A stretch of 64,000 nucleotides of DNA, taken from NCBI GenBank assembly GCA_963932465.1, contig OZ010788.1, positions 670,552,484-670,616,483 of the forward strand. The letters are read 5' to 3'. Position 1 is the first letter of the stretch. Each line of letters starts with the position of its first letter. The notes under the pieces are model-generated. The model was not told the DNA's origin, ran no database searches, and saw only the letters and a program-made list of their open reading frames with translations. This DNA is from Maratus speciosus. Its lineage: Eukaryota; Arthropoda; Arachnida; Araneae; Salticidae. A program made the position numbers and the translations under genes. This document shows, one piece after another, positions 23,733-35,879 of the stretch.

Positions 23733-25272
23733 AATGCCCAGCTAAACTGATGGCATTGAGCTCACAGGCTATTCACACTAATTGTATATCATACTCTTAT
23801 TTTAAAGAATAATGCCCCTCAAAAAAATAAGTGAAGGGGAGTTAGCCCCCGTTTCACCCTTTATACTTAACCAGTGAACCTCCAAATCTAATCAGGGAAG
23901 CTCCTTATCATAATAAACCGGTATACAAAATTTGGAGCAAATCGAATAATCCTGCAAAAAAAAAAAACATTTATCTAAATTAAGGGGGTGGACTAGCCCC
24001 CCCCCCTTTATCCTTAACCAATGTATCCCCAAAACGAATCAGGGAAGCTCCTTAACATAATAAACAGGTATACCAAATTTGGAACAAAGCTAATCATTCT
24101 GCATGAAAAAACCGTTTATATAAATTAGGTGGGGGGGGGGGGCTAGCCACCCTTCCTCCTTTATCCTTAACCAATGAACCCACTAAACTAATCAGGGAAG
24201 TTCCTAAACATAATAAACCGGTATACCAAATTCGGAGCAAATCGAATGATTCTGCATGAAAAACCCATTTATCTGAATTAAGGGGGGTGGACTAACCTCG
24301 TTTTTCTCCCTTTATCCTTAACCAATGAACTCCCAAAACTAATCAGGGAAGTTCCTTAACATAATAAACCGGTATACTAAATTCGGGGCAAATCGAATGA
24401 TTCTGGATGAAAAACCCAATTATCTGAATTAAGGGGGTGGACTAACCCCCCTTTTCCCCCTTTATCCTTAACCAATGAACTCCTAAAACTAATCAGGGAA
24501 GCGCCTTAACCTAATAAACTGGTATACCAAATTCGGAGCAAATCGAATCATTCAGCATGAAAAACCCATTTATCTGAATAAAAAGGGGTGGACTAACCCC
24601 CCTTTCCCCCCTTTATCCTTAACCAATGAACCCCCAAACTAATCAGGGAAGTTCCTTAACATAATAAACCGGTATACCAAATACGGAGCAAATCGAATGA
24701 TTCTGCATGAAAAACCGATTTATCTGAATTAAGGGGGGTGGACTAACCCCGTTTTTCCCCCTTTATCCTTAACCAATGAACTCCCAAAACTAATCAGGGA
24801 AGTTCCTTAACATAATAAACCGGTATACCAAGTTCGGGGCAAATCGAATGATTCTGCATGAAAAACCCAGTTATCTGAATTAAGGGGGTGGACTAACCCC
24901 CCTTTTCTCCCCTTTATCCTTAACCAATAAACCTCCAAAACTATTCAAGGAAGTTCCTTAACATAATAAACCGGTATACCAAATTCGGAGAAAATCAAAT
25001 CATTCTGCATGAAAAACCCATTTATCTGAATTAAGGGGTTGGACTAACCCCGTTTTCCCCCTTTATCCTTAACCAATGAACTCCCAAAACTAATCAGGGA
25101 AGCGCCTTATCACAATGAACCTAGGAAAAAATTTTGAAGCAAATCGGATGTTTCTATCAAGAGTTATCGCGTTACGTACATACGTACGTACGTACATACA
25201 TACATACATACATACATACATACAGAGCGGGCGGGCACATTAGCTCTCAGGCTTTGATAGCCTGTGAGCTAA
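23733..25272 (+). mobile_element. Helentron-like element HINE-1, copy a
   Basis: Order of parts: a short 5' hairpin (ATGCC...GGCAT) around CAGCTAAACTGATGG; subterminal repeat GAGCTCACAGGCTAT; a core; nine tandem units of ~147-152 bp (anchor AATCAGGGAAG near 23891, 24037, 24190, 24340, 24490, 24638, 24789, 24941 and 25090); a (ACGT/ACAT)n microsatellite (25175-25223); and a hairpin at 25242-25270 whose 3' arm AGCCTGTGAGCT is the inverse of the subterminal repeat. It ends CTAA. This is the layout of non-autonomous Helentrons. No Rep/helicase is present. Confidence 0.7.
25242..25270 (+). repeat. 3'-terminal hairpin of HINE-1 copy a
   Basis: AGCTCTCAGGCT pairs with AGCCTGTGAGCT with one T:T mismatch and a TTGAT loop, directly followed by the terminal CTAA. 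A 3' hairpin next to a CTRR end is a rolling-circle transposon hallmark. Confidence 0.75.
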
Positions 25273-25303
25273 AAAGAAAAAAACTCAAATAATAAAAAAG
25301 AAA

Positions 25304-26835
25304 AGTGCCCAGCTAAACTGATGGCATTGAGCTCACAGACTATTCACACTAATTGTATATTATACTCTTATTTTAAAGGATAATGCCCCTCAAAAAAAAT
25401 AAGTGAAGGGGAATTAGCCCCCGTTTCCCCCTTTATACTTAACCAGTGAACCTCCAAATCTAATCAGGGAAGCTCCTTATCATAATAAACTGGTATACCA
25501 AACTTGGAGCAAATCGAATAATCTTGCAAAAAAAAAAAAAAAACATTTATCTAAATTAAGGGGGTGGACTAACCCCCCTTTATCCTTAACCAATTAATCG
25601 CCAAAACGAATCAGGGAAGCTCCTTAACATAATAAACAGGTATACCAACTTCGGAGCAAATCGAATCATTCTGCATGAAAAACCCATTCATCTAAATTAA
25701 GAGGGGCGGGCTAACCTCCCTTTTCCCCCTTTACCCTTAACCAATGAACCCCAAAACTAATCAGGGAAGTTCCTTAACATAATAAACCGGTATACCAAAT
25801 TCGGAGCAAATCGAATGATTCTGCATGAAAAACCCATTTATCTGAATTAAGGGGGTGGACTAACCCCCCTTTTCCCCTTTTATCCTTAACCAATGAACCC
25901 CCAAAACTAATCAGGGAAGTTCCTTAACATAATAAACCGGTATAATAAATTCGGAGCAAATTGAATGATTCTGCATGAAAAACCCATTTATCTGAATTAA
26001 GGGGGATGGACTAACCCCGTTTTTCCCCCTTTACCCTTAACCAATGAACCCCCAAAACTAATCAGGGAAGTTCCTTAACATAATAAACCGCTATACCAAA
26101 TTCGGAGCAAATCGAATCATTCTGCATGAAAAACACATTTATCTGAATTAAGGGGGGGTGGACTAACCCCGTTTTTCCCCTTATCCTTAACCAATGAACT
26201 CTCAAAACTAATCAGGGAAGTTCCTTAACATAATAAACCGGTATACCAAATTCGGAGCAAATTGAATGATTCTGCATGAAAAACCCATTTATCTGAATTA
26301 AGGGGGGTGGACTAACCCCGTTTTTCCCCCTTTACCCTTAACCAATGAACCCCCAAAACTAATCAGGGAAGTTCCTTAACATAATAAACCGCTATACCAA
26401 ATTCGGAGCAAATCGAATCATTCTGCATGAAAAACACATTTATCTGAATTAAGGGGGGTGGACTAACCCCGTTTTTCCCCCTTTATCCTTAACCAATGAA
26501 CTCCCAAAACTAATCAAAGATGTTCCTTAACATAATAAACCGGTATATCAAATTCGGAGCAAATCGAATCATTCTGCATGAAAAACCCATTTATCTGAAT
26601 TAAGGGGGTGGGGTGTGGACTAACCCCGTTTTCCCCCCTTTATCTATCCCCCTTAACCAATGAACTCCAAAAACTAATCAGGGAACTCCTTATCACAGTG
26701 AACCTAGGAAAAAATTTTGAAGCAAATCGGATGTTTCTATCAAGAGTTATCGCGTTACGTACATACATACATACATACATACATACAGAACGGGCGGGCA
26801 CATTAGCTCTCAGGCTTTGATAGCCTGTGAGCTAA
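25304..26835 (+). mobile_element. Helentron-like element HINE-1, copy b (head-to-tail)
   Basis: Same order and polarity as copy a, starting about 30 bp after its CTAA end. The 5' part (GCCCAGCTAAACTGATGG through ATTGTATATTATACTC) is nearly identical. There are again nine ~150-bp units (anchors from 25461 to about 26677), then (ACAT)n at 26756-26787, the terminal hairpin at 26805-26833 and CTAA at 26832-26835. The two copies form a head-to-tail pair with a ~1.57-kb offset, from tandem duplication or rolling-circle concatemer insertion. Confidence 0.7.
26805..26833 (+). repeat. 3'-terminal hairpin of HINE-1 copy b
   Basis: Identical in stem and loop to the hairpin of copy a, followed by CTAA. 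Confidence 0.75.
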
Positions 26836-27099
26836 AAACTTAGATATCTCTAGTTCAATTTATCTTCTATTGAAATGATCTTAGTATGAATCTGATACTA
26901 ATTATTTTTCATCCTCGATGTCACTACAGAAATCGCATTTAACCTTTTATTTGTTTCTAAAATGTATTTAATTCTATATCTTTTACAGTGTAAACCTACA
27001 TGCATATTACTTAAAAACATTTTAATACTAATAAATAATTTTCAAGTAATTTTAATTTATTATTTTTCATAAAATTTATATTTTAATTGCACGTCGTTT

Positions 27100-27107
27100 T
27101 CATTCGG

Positions 27108-27138
<31 letters not shown>

Positions 27139-27170
27139 GTATGCGGGTGTAAAAAGGTTCGCCAACCCTG
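27100..27170 (-). mobile_element. hAT-type transposon terminus (solo)
   Basis: On the minus strand it begins CAGGGTTGGCGAACCTTTTT followed by ACACCCGCATACC and an A/T tract. CAGGGTTGGC(G/C)AACCTTT is a typical hAT end. No partner terminus is obvious to the left, so it may be a truncated element or one end of the DNA interrupting D2. Confidence 0.5.
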
Positions 27171-27640
27171 GGCTAGAACAAGTAAACTGTGCTGAAATGT
27201 TCACAAGACAAAGGCATTAGCCAAAGATTGATGCAAGGGGCATAGGTCCATGTCCGCATAAGCTTGTGTGTGTAGGAGGGGCGGGGGTCAGTAGGTAGAA
27301 CAAAAAATAATATGTGTTGAGTTTCATTATTTATATAGTTTTTACCGTACAATAGGGTCCCAGTAACTTCAATGCATATATACTTCGTAAGGAACAAAAC
27401 ATTGATAAAGCAAATTACAGGTTAATACTACATCATAAAAATCACGTCTAAAAAAGGTCTAATCATACATGCATTTGAAAGCTATATAAGCGTGTTCTCG
27501 TGCTTTTTATTTTTGAACTGCAATCAACAAATCACATCTTTCTACACATTTACTGAGACATTTTTTGCGCGTAAAAATGAAAAAAAAAATTATATCAGTT
27601 TTTCGGATGTTGTGGAATCAAATAGTGTTTTTCCTGTTAA

Positions 27641-28052
27641 CTTAAGACTCTTGCCCCTGCCGGCGAAGACACTCGCGAGCTAATTCTAATCCTATGGGGA
27701 ATGATTTTTCTAATATCTCGTTTACATTTCGACATTTTTAAACATTTTTTTTTTTTGCACTGGATAGCCGAGGCCCGTCTCTACATCGCACGTTTTTACT
27801 TTTTCGATTTGGGTCGCAGATATTTTTTATAAAGTTACTTTTAATTTCAAAACCGGTTCTGAAAATGAAAGTGTCATTCTAAAAAATATCTACAACCAAA
27901 ATCGAAAAAGTAAAAAAGGTGCGGATCTCGGCTATCCACTGAAAAAAAAAAAAAAAAATGTCGAAATGCAAACGGGATATTAGAAAAATCCATCCCCATA
28001 AGGTTAGCATTAGCTCGTGAGAGTCTTCCCCTGCAGGGTCAGAAGACTTAAG
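27641..28052. mobile_element. Foldback element FB3
   Basis: A 412-bp imperfect palindrome from CTTAAGACTCTTGCCCCTGC to CTGCAGGGTCAGAAGACTTAAG-type sequence at the right end. The inner inverted blocks GGATAGCCGAG / CTCGGCTATCC and ACTTTTTCGATTTTG / CCAAAATCGAAAAAGTA are the best preserved of the four copies; the centre is near AACCGGTT. Both arms carry the homopolymer (T in the left, A in the right). It is inserted in D2: the uninterrupted D2 copy joins the flanks near 5990-6000. Confidence 0.8.
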
Positions 28053-28460
28053 CATCTTGAATTAAAATTGATTCCTGACCGAAAACATGATTTTTCTGTC
28101 TGCCCTGTAACAACAAACATTGCGAACTTCAAGAAAACTTTTTTAAATAGAAAAATTGGAAATGCATTTCCCCTTTTTGTTATTTCAATAAAACGAAATT
28201 CGAATTTTGTGCATTTATGTCTAACATTGACTACGTGAAGCCATAAAGTACCAAGTTTAATTTGTGTCAGCTTATTAAAACTATAAAATATAACACGTTT
28301 ACAACATATTTCAACTTAATACACAACATAAGAATGGAGCACACATATATATATAAGAATGGAGCTCAAAATCGTGCTTGTACCCAGGGTCTCCAAAAGT
28401 CTAAGGCTTGTCGTGAATGTTCACGCGTTATGACAACTAATAAAAAAATATAAAATGAGA

Positions 28461-29570
28461 AAAAAAGCAGTACAAAATTTGTAATTTTTGCAATTCTTGT
28501 ATTTTATATCAATACAAAAACCCTTAACGGGTTAAAAGTTTGTGACACAGCGCTTTATCTTATGCTCTAAGAATTTTAAATATGGAACTTAAAAATAATG
28601 ATGTCAAATTTTGAGTGACGCTATGCTATTAATTATAATCTCTATACATATTTATTTCATCATTTTATTTTGTTATAATTGCATGTGCAAAAATTATGTT
28701 CAATTTAAAAAGATTTATAAAAGTTTATTCATTAATGCTTTATCATTCATATCTCTCTTAAATTCAAAGCATGAGTTTTATAAGATATGATATCAAAATT
28801 TAAGTGATACCTTGATGTGGCTTTAAACGATTTGTTTTAAAATTCAATTTAAATTATTTTTAGTTTGGCAAAGATATATTCGCACATCTAAACAATATTT
28901 TTAATTTTGCAATACACTGTTAAATATGTCACTTTCACTGAACTTATATAATGCATTGAAATATATTTATTTGAATAAATTGATTTATCCTTTGTACCAT
29001 GCTATTAAAAATTAAAAATAAAATTTATGTAAATAATTATTTTGCCTCATAGTATCCATTTGAATATATTTCACTTAGTTTGGATACAATGACTCAAAAA
29101 ACTATTTACATAAATTTTATTTTAATTTATGGCCTTTAATTTAATCCTTTGCACCCATCTCTCCAGCTTAATAAATAATTAAAATCTTTCAAACTTAATT
29201 TTAAAAAAAAAATCTGCAACATTTGTTGCTCACTAACATAAATAAATAAATTAAGTCCTAACTTCCCACATTTCTCCTCTCCTCCCTCCCACTCCTCCCC
29301 CCCCCCAAAAAAAAAAAAAATAAATAAAAAATCTTTACTTTTATACAGAAAATTCGATATATATTATCCTCCTATTCCTGAAAAATACTACTTTCCCCCT
29401 CCAGCCTAGAGATTTGAATCTTTAAAGCTTTTTAGAAAAACTAATCTGCAAAGTCTGTTGCTTAATAATAATAAAATAAAATATATAATCATGTACACTT
29501 TAAATTATTTTTCACACAATCAATTGATATCTTAGTAGTTGTTCTGAGCGAATATTGTGTTGGCTGGGTT
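28461..29570. other. AT-rich sequence, no feature seen
   Basis: No gene or transposon end recognised. A C(7)A(14) compound tract is at about 29300-29320. Confidence 0.4.
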
Positions 29571-29665
29571 GTCGTCCAGATAGCTCAATTGGAAGAGGAC
29601 TGGCAATTAAAGCGAAAGGTTATTAAAGTTCACTTTAATTCAAGATGTTCAACCCCTTTGCGATA
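29571..29665 (+). pseudogene. tRNA-derived SINE-like sequence
   Basis: GTCCAGATAGCTCAATTGG looks like a tRNA 5' half with an A box (TAGCTCAATTGG). GTTCAACCCC at about 29649-29658 looks like a B box but is displaced by a ~25-nt insertion (TAAAGTTCACTTTAATTC). No intact cloverleaf forms. Most likely a decayed SINE head or tRNA pseudogene. Confidence 0.45.
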
Positions 29666-31108
29666 TGAGTCCTTTGCTTAATTTTTAATCTTTTACCACC
29701 GGTTTTTCAAAACAGAAATTTTTTTATAATTGAATCAATCGTAAAAATGCTCTGATTAAATAAGGTAAACTTTACAATTAAAAATAAGTGGTGAGAATAA
29801 TGAAATATTCTGAACACCTTAATTGGCAAGTATACCGGTTGCTCGACCCCAAGGGGCCAAAGATGCTTTTTTGCTATTAATACCTATAGGATTTACAATA
29901 TACAAAAATCTTAACCACTTCTGAGGTAAATAAAGTAAGTGGAAAAAAATCAAGGTGGCAATACTTTGATTGATGAATTGTAAGCTGAGTTATTTGTGCC
30001 ACAGAATGAAAAAATTATAAAGTTGTAATAATGCCTTCTTCAGAGCACTCACAGATACTAAATCTTTAGGGTTTTCGATGAGTGAATTACATATGAAGAT
30101 AAATACGATAGATCTTTATAACACACACCTTGGGATGAGACTTTCTGCGTATTACAGAATTTTGCATTACATAGATTCATATTTCATTCATTATTAAATT
30201 TACCTTGTAAAAGTGCTTTAAATTACATTCCTTGGGACCAGAAATAGTGAAAATTATAAAATTTTACATAATAGTATAGGTACAGATTCGCAATATCTGG
30301 AAGGAGAAAGTGGATCCTAAACCTTAAAAATCGAGTGGTCACATTTTGAAACAAACATATAAAAAGAATTTAGTGTTTATGGGGGAGGGGGGGGGGGAGA
30401 GGGACTAAATTCAAAGTGGAAAATAATTTATTTGATATATACATATGTCTATGTACAAGAAAACACAGACTAATTACATCAAACGAGTATGTTTAATTTA
30501 ATCACAAAATTTTAAGCCATTAATATTTAAAGCCATTTTTAAATCTATCCCATATACATGCGTGTCTTTATTTGTGTATATTAGAATTTTCACAAAATAT
30601 TAGCTCCCTAGAGTTCATTCTTAGTGAAGGAACTGGGTTTATCTCTAATCTTGATTTAAGTTTTGTTGCCGAATTTAGTACTTAACATCAAAATCTACCT
30701 CCGCCTGTAGGCCAGAGCAGGCAGGTATTTTTTTTTCATCTGGTAACTATTTTGTCAATATTTACATTAGTATAGTATAGTGGGAATCAAAAGTTGAAAC
30801 AATAGTGTCTTTTACTAATACTAGGTACGGTTACAGAGAGATTTTGGATTTGTTGATACATAAGAAAAATGGTTCACAGAAAAAAAGGTCCAATGTGGCT
30901 TTATTTTAGAGCAAAAATACTATTTTTGGAAAAGGTATAATAGCAATATGCAAATAGTGTAGTGATAAAATGATGGAGAATTATGACAAGAATGTAAAAC
31001 ACAAAGAAACTTGCAGCCTATGTGATAAAGAAAACATTCGTGAATTTGAATCAACAATGGAATACACATGTACATTTAAAATTCTTTGTTGCATTTATTA
31101 TGTGTGTA
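29666..31108. other. AT-rich sequence, no gene seen
   Basis: No transposon end or gene recognised. Contains a G-rich run near 30380-30400 and a short GC-richer inverted motif CTACCTCCGCCTGTAGG...GCAGGCAGGTA near 30695-30727. Confidence 0.35.
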
Positions 31109-31497
31109 TATGAGGACATCAGAAGTCAAGGGGTACAAGCGAAAAAATTTCGATTTGGAGTAAATTCAGTTCAAAGATAATCGATGTTAAAGTTGAACAT
31201 CACTAATAATTGACTGAATTGAAATAGGAAACTTCTGCTTGATTCACGTTATGGTCTTTGAACTTTTATTTCGAAAAGTGTGAAAAAAGTAGAGTGCAAT
31301 TTTCTTTAAATTTATAATTAATCAATATTGATCATTATTCGGCAAAAGTGGTTGATCTCTAAAACACAACACATAATTAGAAAATCACATATTTCTTCAC
31401 CTGAAAATAAAAAAGCATATTTCCAGGTCGTCTGTGCGCAAAGTTCAATTTTTTTCAATTTTGTCTCTTATACCCCTTGGCTTCTGGAGTCCTCATA
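31109..31497. mobile_element. MITE-I (~389 bp)
   Basis: The TIR reads TATGAGGACATCAGAAGTCA then AGGGGTACAAGCGA at the left. The inverse at the right (CTTATACCCCTTGGCTTCTG then GAGTCCTCATA) matches with a few substitutions. TA flanks both ends. No coding capacity; the frame at 31328-31519 runs through the right TIR and is spurious. Confidence 0.8.
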
Positions 31498-32129
31498 TTA
31501 TATATATATTTTGGAATGAAAAATAAATAAGTTTAGATTAACTGGAAATTTATACACAGAAAATGCATAGATATATGTATAACAATTTAAATTTAATAGT
31601 AGAATAATAAAAGTTTAAGCTTTAAGTGAATCTTTTAAATTAGTTTGCAATAATTTTTAATTTTTATTTAAAATATCTTGAATTCTTATCTAGGAAATGT
31701 AACGAAATTAATAGAAATGTGTAAATCTATACTGAAAAAATAAATAAATAGATGCTTGTGCATAAATAAATACACAAATAATATTAATAAAAAAATCTGA
31801 TTTTTTTTTATTTTTTAAAAAAAGTCATGATTTTTAACAACCCTGGTTCCCTGACGTTTTCAGAATAATGAAACCAGGTGAGGAGGTGATAGAAAAAAAA
31901 TAATATGAGATTAAATTTTCAGATCGACCTCATGGACGTACGATTTTTCAGAGTAGGTGGTACAATAGTAGGGACAGTAAGATACTATTGGTAAAAATAT
32001 AAGGTACTTTTTTTAGATATTGAATACAGAATTTAGACAGTTTTCGTGGAGGTATTTTTTAAACAAGCTTTTCTTTTAAAAAGAGAGTATCATGGATGCA
32101 TTAAAAATAATTACATTATTTTTTTTAAT

Positions 32130-32163
<34 letters not shown>

Positions 32164-32592
32164 CACAGTAAAAACGGTAGAAGAAATGCAGTAAAAGATA
32201 AAGTATGGAATAACAGTTTTAGAATTTAAACATGAATACTTAATTTTGTTAATTTACCATTATGAAATACCTTTTAAATTAAATTTATCTTACAAGTTCA
32301 TATAACGATGTTAACCAAGTTCTAAAGGAAGATGGCATGATATAGATTCTCTACATATTACTGCCGTTTTGAAAATGCTAGTGTATCGTCAAATTAAAAC
32401 AACTATGCTCATACGAAAACCTAAAGTTTTCTGTTATTTTTAATGTATAGTTTATATTGTAACAACTTATAAGTTAATATATATATAGGTATTAATGTAA
32501 GTGTCATTTATAGGACATTTTGTCCTCTTTTCATGGAATGACTCTAAGTAAGGGTGCCCGCCATTTAAGAGTCAATCTTATGGAGGTTTTAC

Positions 32593-32628
<36 letters not shown>

Positions 32629-33289
32629 ATGTGCGGGTATCATAACAGTTGATAAAACAATATGTATTTTCACTCTAATATTACATTATTAGTTACATTT
32701 CTGTTATTCCTTTGAATTGCAACACCTTAAAATAAATCTAAGCAAGTACAAGCAATGTACAAGCAAATGTAATACATAGTAATATATGTTTTTCCCCTTT
32801 GTTTACATAAAATGGTTTATATGGTTAGTTGTAAAAATCTGATGTCATAATAGGCAAGTGTGATATAAAGAAATGGAGTTTTAAAAACTCCACAAAATTT
32901 GTGTGACGTAAGTAATGGATGACATAATTTTTTTCTTTATTTCATTATTATATCATTCAGCATATCATTATTTTTAGCATAGCCAATGCAATCATTACAT
33001 ACATAATATAGTATAAAAGAAAAATATTCACACACGTTTGCAGCATTTAAGCAATTGATAAATCTTGAATACGTATGAGAATGCAGTTAGACATAAATGC
33101 CTTTCTTTCTTTGTTTTTTCTTTTTTTACTTTAGCATCATAAAACTGAAATTAACATTTTATGAGTTCAGAATTAAAAAAAAAAAAATTATCTATTTTGC
33201 TTGTTTTAGTAAAGAAATGAAATAATAAACTATATAACTTTTTAAGGTTATTGTTCTTAAAACACTTTTTTCTTGATCGACAACACAGA
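31498..33289. other. AT-rich sequence; one possible hAT end
   Basis: Holds a poly(T) at 32131-32163, (TA)n/(TG)n at 32593-32628 and, at 31820-31845, a minus-strand CAGGGTTGTTAAAAATCATG that resembles a hAT-type end with no partner found. No gene seen. Confidence 0.4.
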
Positions 33290-33480
33290 AGTTTTTAATT
33301 TCTAAAGATAAATGGACAAAACTTGACAGGTTGGATTACTGAAAAGATTTAATGCCGAATAACATTTTTCATTTTTTGACAAATTAATTTACTACAAATT
33401 GAGTTATAAGCGATTTCTATCTCAAGGCTATATTTACGTGCGAAAAATCTTTTTAAAATATCTTTTAACTTTTAAAGCAT
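33290..33480 (-). repeat. Old MITE-A fragment
   Basis: CATTTTTTGACAAATTAATT and GAGTTATAAGCGATTT are the reverse complement of the middle of MITE-A (GCTTATAACTCAATAGG then TTATTTATTAAAAAAATG at 3227-3263). Termini are not recognisable. Confidence 0.4.
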
Positions 33481-33896
33481 TTTCTGAGTTCTTCAATATC
33501 ATAGTGTCTGAATAAGAACACTTGCATTACATTTAACATTCATATAAAATTAAAAATGACTTCTTGTATGTGCCAAAAAACAGCCACTTTGGATTTAGGC
33601 ACAGAGAAATATTTCACATAACGTAAATTTATCAGATACAAAAGAAAAAAAAATAATAATTTGAACATTTTTTTCAGATGATAAACCAATCCCAAGTTAT
33701 GTGTACATGTTTGAATCTCTCTTTTTTTATACTCATAAACTTCAAAATGAAACTTTTTTTTTTTACTTAACTGCTTTTGTATAAGAAGACGTATATTTTA
33801 ATTATATAAGAAACTAATTTTGAATTACATTTGAATGCGCAATTATATCTTAAATTTTAAACAAATTATTATTGTGTTTAAAATGTTATAATTATT

Positions 33897-34173
33897 TAAG
33901 GCTGTTCTCAAATCCAAAAGGGCAACTTTATGACGTAAGTTTTAATTCATTTTTATTCGGAAATGCATGAAAGTAGCAGGTGTTGTTGTTCAGAAAAGAT
34001 GTCATCGAACTGTTTTGCCCTTTTTTGGCAAACGCAATAGCTCTTTCAGAAAATAGTGTCAAAGTGGACATTTTGAACCGAATTTAAAAAAGAACCGAGT
34101 TAAAAAATGAATTTGTAAATGTGTGTCAAAATGTTTTGCGCTTGTTGAGCAGAGTAATTGAGAACAGCCTTAA
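33897..34173 (+). mobile_element. MITE-A internal-deletion copy (~277 bp)
   Basis: Carries the best-preserved TIRs of the family: TAAGGCTGTTCTCAA at the left and TTGAGAACAGCCTTA at the right, perfectly inverse. The 5' part matches 2969-3170 closely, and the 3' part GAATTTGTAAATGTGT...TTGTTGAGCAGAG matches the end. About 150 bp of interior (the region equivalent to 3172-3327) is missing. Confidence 0.8.
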
Positions 34174-35449
34174 ATCACGATTTTTTTATTTTAACGAAAT
34201 AAATCACGATTATTTTTTTATAGATTAATTTTAATTTTTTGCTTACATTTTTACACAGAATGATATAAAAACAACATTTAAAAACTGTTATTAATACATT
34301 TATTTTTCAAAGAAAGGTATTCTGAATTTAATTATACATATTGATATGGAACATTAAAAGCCAAAAAACTGATAATGAATTTAGCATATAATAAAATAAA
34401 TTAGTATAACTGGAAACATATTATATTGTTTAATATTGTTATAAAAAATTGCATTTTAAATTTAAGAATTTCACTGTTCAATTTTCCACGTCAGTACATT
34501 ATCTTATGTATATAACATTTATACTTGAAAATTTGCATCCATAAATATTTATATCGCTTTCCAGGAATGTTAAATCTATAAATTATCTTTTATTTTCAGA
34601 TATTTTTTTTAAATCGAAACCATAATATATTTAGTCTCTGTGAAAAAATACTTTTCATTGGTGTTTTTATTTGTACCGTATATATTCACATAACTTGGTA
34701 CACACAAGTATTAGTTACTTTTTAAAAATCTTTGACATTGTTTTGTCAGCTTAAGCTATTAACACATCGTTTTTTATAATAAGAAATAAAAGGATTATAA
34801 ACACATATTAACATTTGAATTAAAATAAAATGTATTCAATGGAATATTAGTTTTTTAAATAAAAACGCATATAAATTTGTTAAAATTCGATCTGCTACAG
34901 ATTTTTTTTTCTTCTTCATTGAGTGAATAACATTTTATTTATTTATCCATCTGAATGGGTCTATTGTGCTAGAAATACCGGACCTATAGTTCGAAGAAAT
35001 ACTGCGATAAGATAAAGAATGTATTTAAAACCCGTTTTCCACTCATTCTGTCCTTGTATGCTCGACTCTAATAGTTAGCGGAAATATAGTCTGGTCAGTA
35101 ATCAGTCACCGGTCATTAACAAAAGCAGCAAATAGAAATAGAATTTTCCACAGATGTCTTGCCTTGCGGCGGCGTGTAAGGGGGGAAAAAAGTATTTCCA
35201 AGTGATTAGAGAAACAGCTTGAAGTTATGAATCTTGTATTAAATGCGTTTTTAAATATTATTATAGTTAATAACAAACAAATATAGATAATAACAACAAA
35301 TTTAAATATGTTATAGAGAATAATCAAATAATCATTAATAATAATAAACACACACACACATATATATTATGCGGTGTTTATGTATTCATATTATTGGTCA
35401 CTTTCATTATCCTTCTATGGTATTTTTGTACAGAAAATTTAATATATAT
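34174..35449. other. AT-rich sequence, no gene seen
   Basis: No gene or transposon end recognised. Small (CA)n near 35349 and (TAA)n runs near 35330. Confidence 0.4.
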
Positions 35450-35843
35450 ACCGTATTTTATGGAAGAAACGCCGTGGCGTTTACGAGTTTAAAAGTTAAT
35501 TTTTTTCCAAGTGCGGCGTTTACGCCATGTGCGGCGTTTACGATTTTTTATAAATACCAACTGAGTTTCCTTAATTAAAAAATTCATAAAAACATTTAAA
35601 ATCGAATTTAAATATTTTAAATAAAACTGAGACATCTTAAGATACTAAAAACGAGGCATCCTACATTGCTCAGAAAACTTTGATTAAAGTTGGGTCAATG
35701 TGACGCTGTCGACAAAAGTAGCGTTCCGATGGATGCGTCGTTTACAACGGGTGCGGCGATTACGATATTTTAAAGCTTATTCAGGCCATTTTGAGGAGTG
35801 CGGCGTTTACGACGGGTGCGGCGTTTCTTCCATAAAATACGGT
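35450..35843. mobile_element. MITE-E with GCGGCGTTTACG subterminal repeats (~394 bp)
   Basis: The TIR ACCGTATTTTATGGAAGAAA (continuing CGCC) is matched perfectly by the inverse at the right end. Just inside both ends the motif (T/G)GCGGCGTTTACG recurs: about 35470, 35512 and 35529 on the left and about 35730, 35752, 35797 and 35816 on the right, all in the same orientation, in an otherwise AT-rich element. Clustered subterminal motifs suggest transposase binding sites. Superfamily unassigned. Confidence 0.8.
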
Positions 35844-35879
35844 CTATATATATATTAGATTTATCGTATTTTCAGTAAA

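Larger units (their letters stand above)
22425..28460 (+). repeat. Dispersed repeat 'D2', second copy, interrupted
   Basis: Left part (about 22425-23340) and right part (about 27222-28460) together match 4550-6335 in order. The break corresponds to position ~5465-5488 of the first copy and is filled with ~3.9 kb that includes two Helentron-like elements and a hAT-type end. The right part is further split by foldback element FB3. An (AT)n run at 22863-22901 lies in the left part. Confidence 0.65.

Noticed and set aside
23733..26835. Regularly spaced ~150-bp repeats that could suggest a CRISPR-like array
   Set aside because: Whole units are repeated with no short repeat/unique spacer pattern, the DNA is clearly animal, and the ends fit a Helentron-like element.
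30695..30727. Short GC-rich inverted motif CTACCTCCGCCTGTAGG...GCAGGCAGGTA as a regulatory hairpin
   Set aside because: Pairing is short and imperfect and there is no nearby gene to regulate.
31820..31845. CAGGGTTGTTAAAAATCATG on the minus strand as a hAT element
   Set aside because: Only one terminus is visible; too short to annotate as an element on its own.
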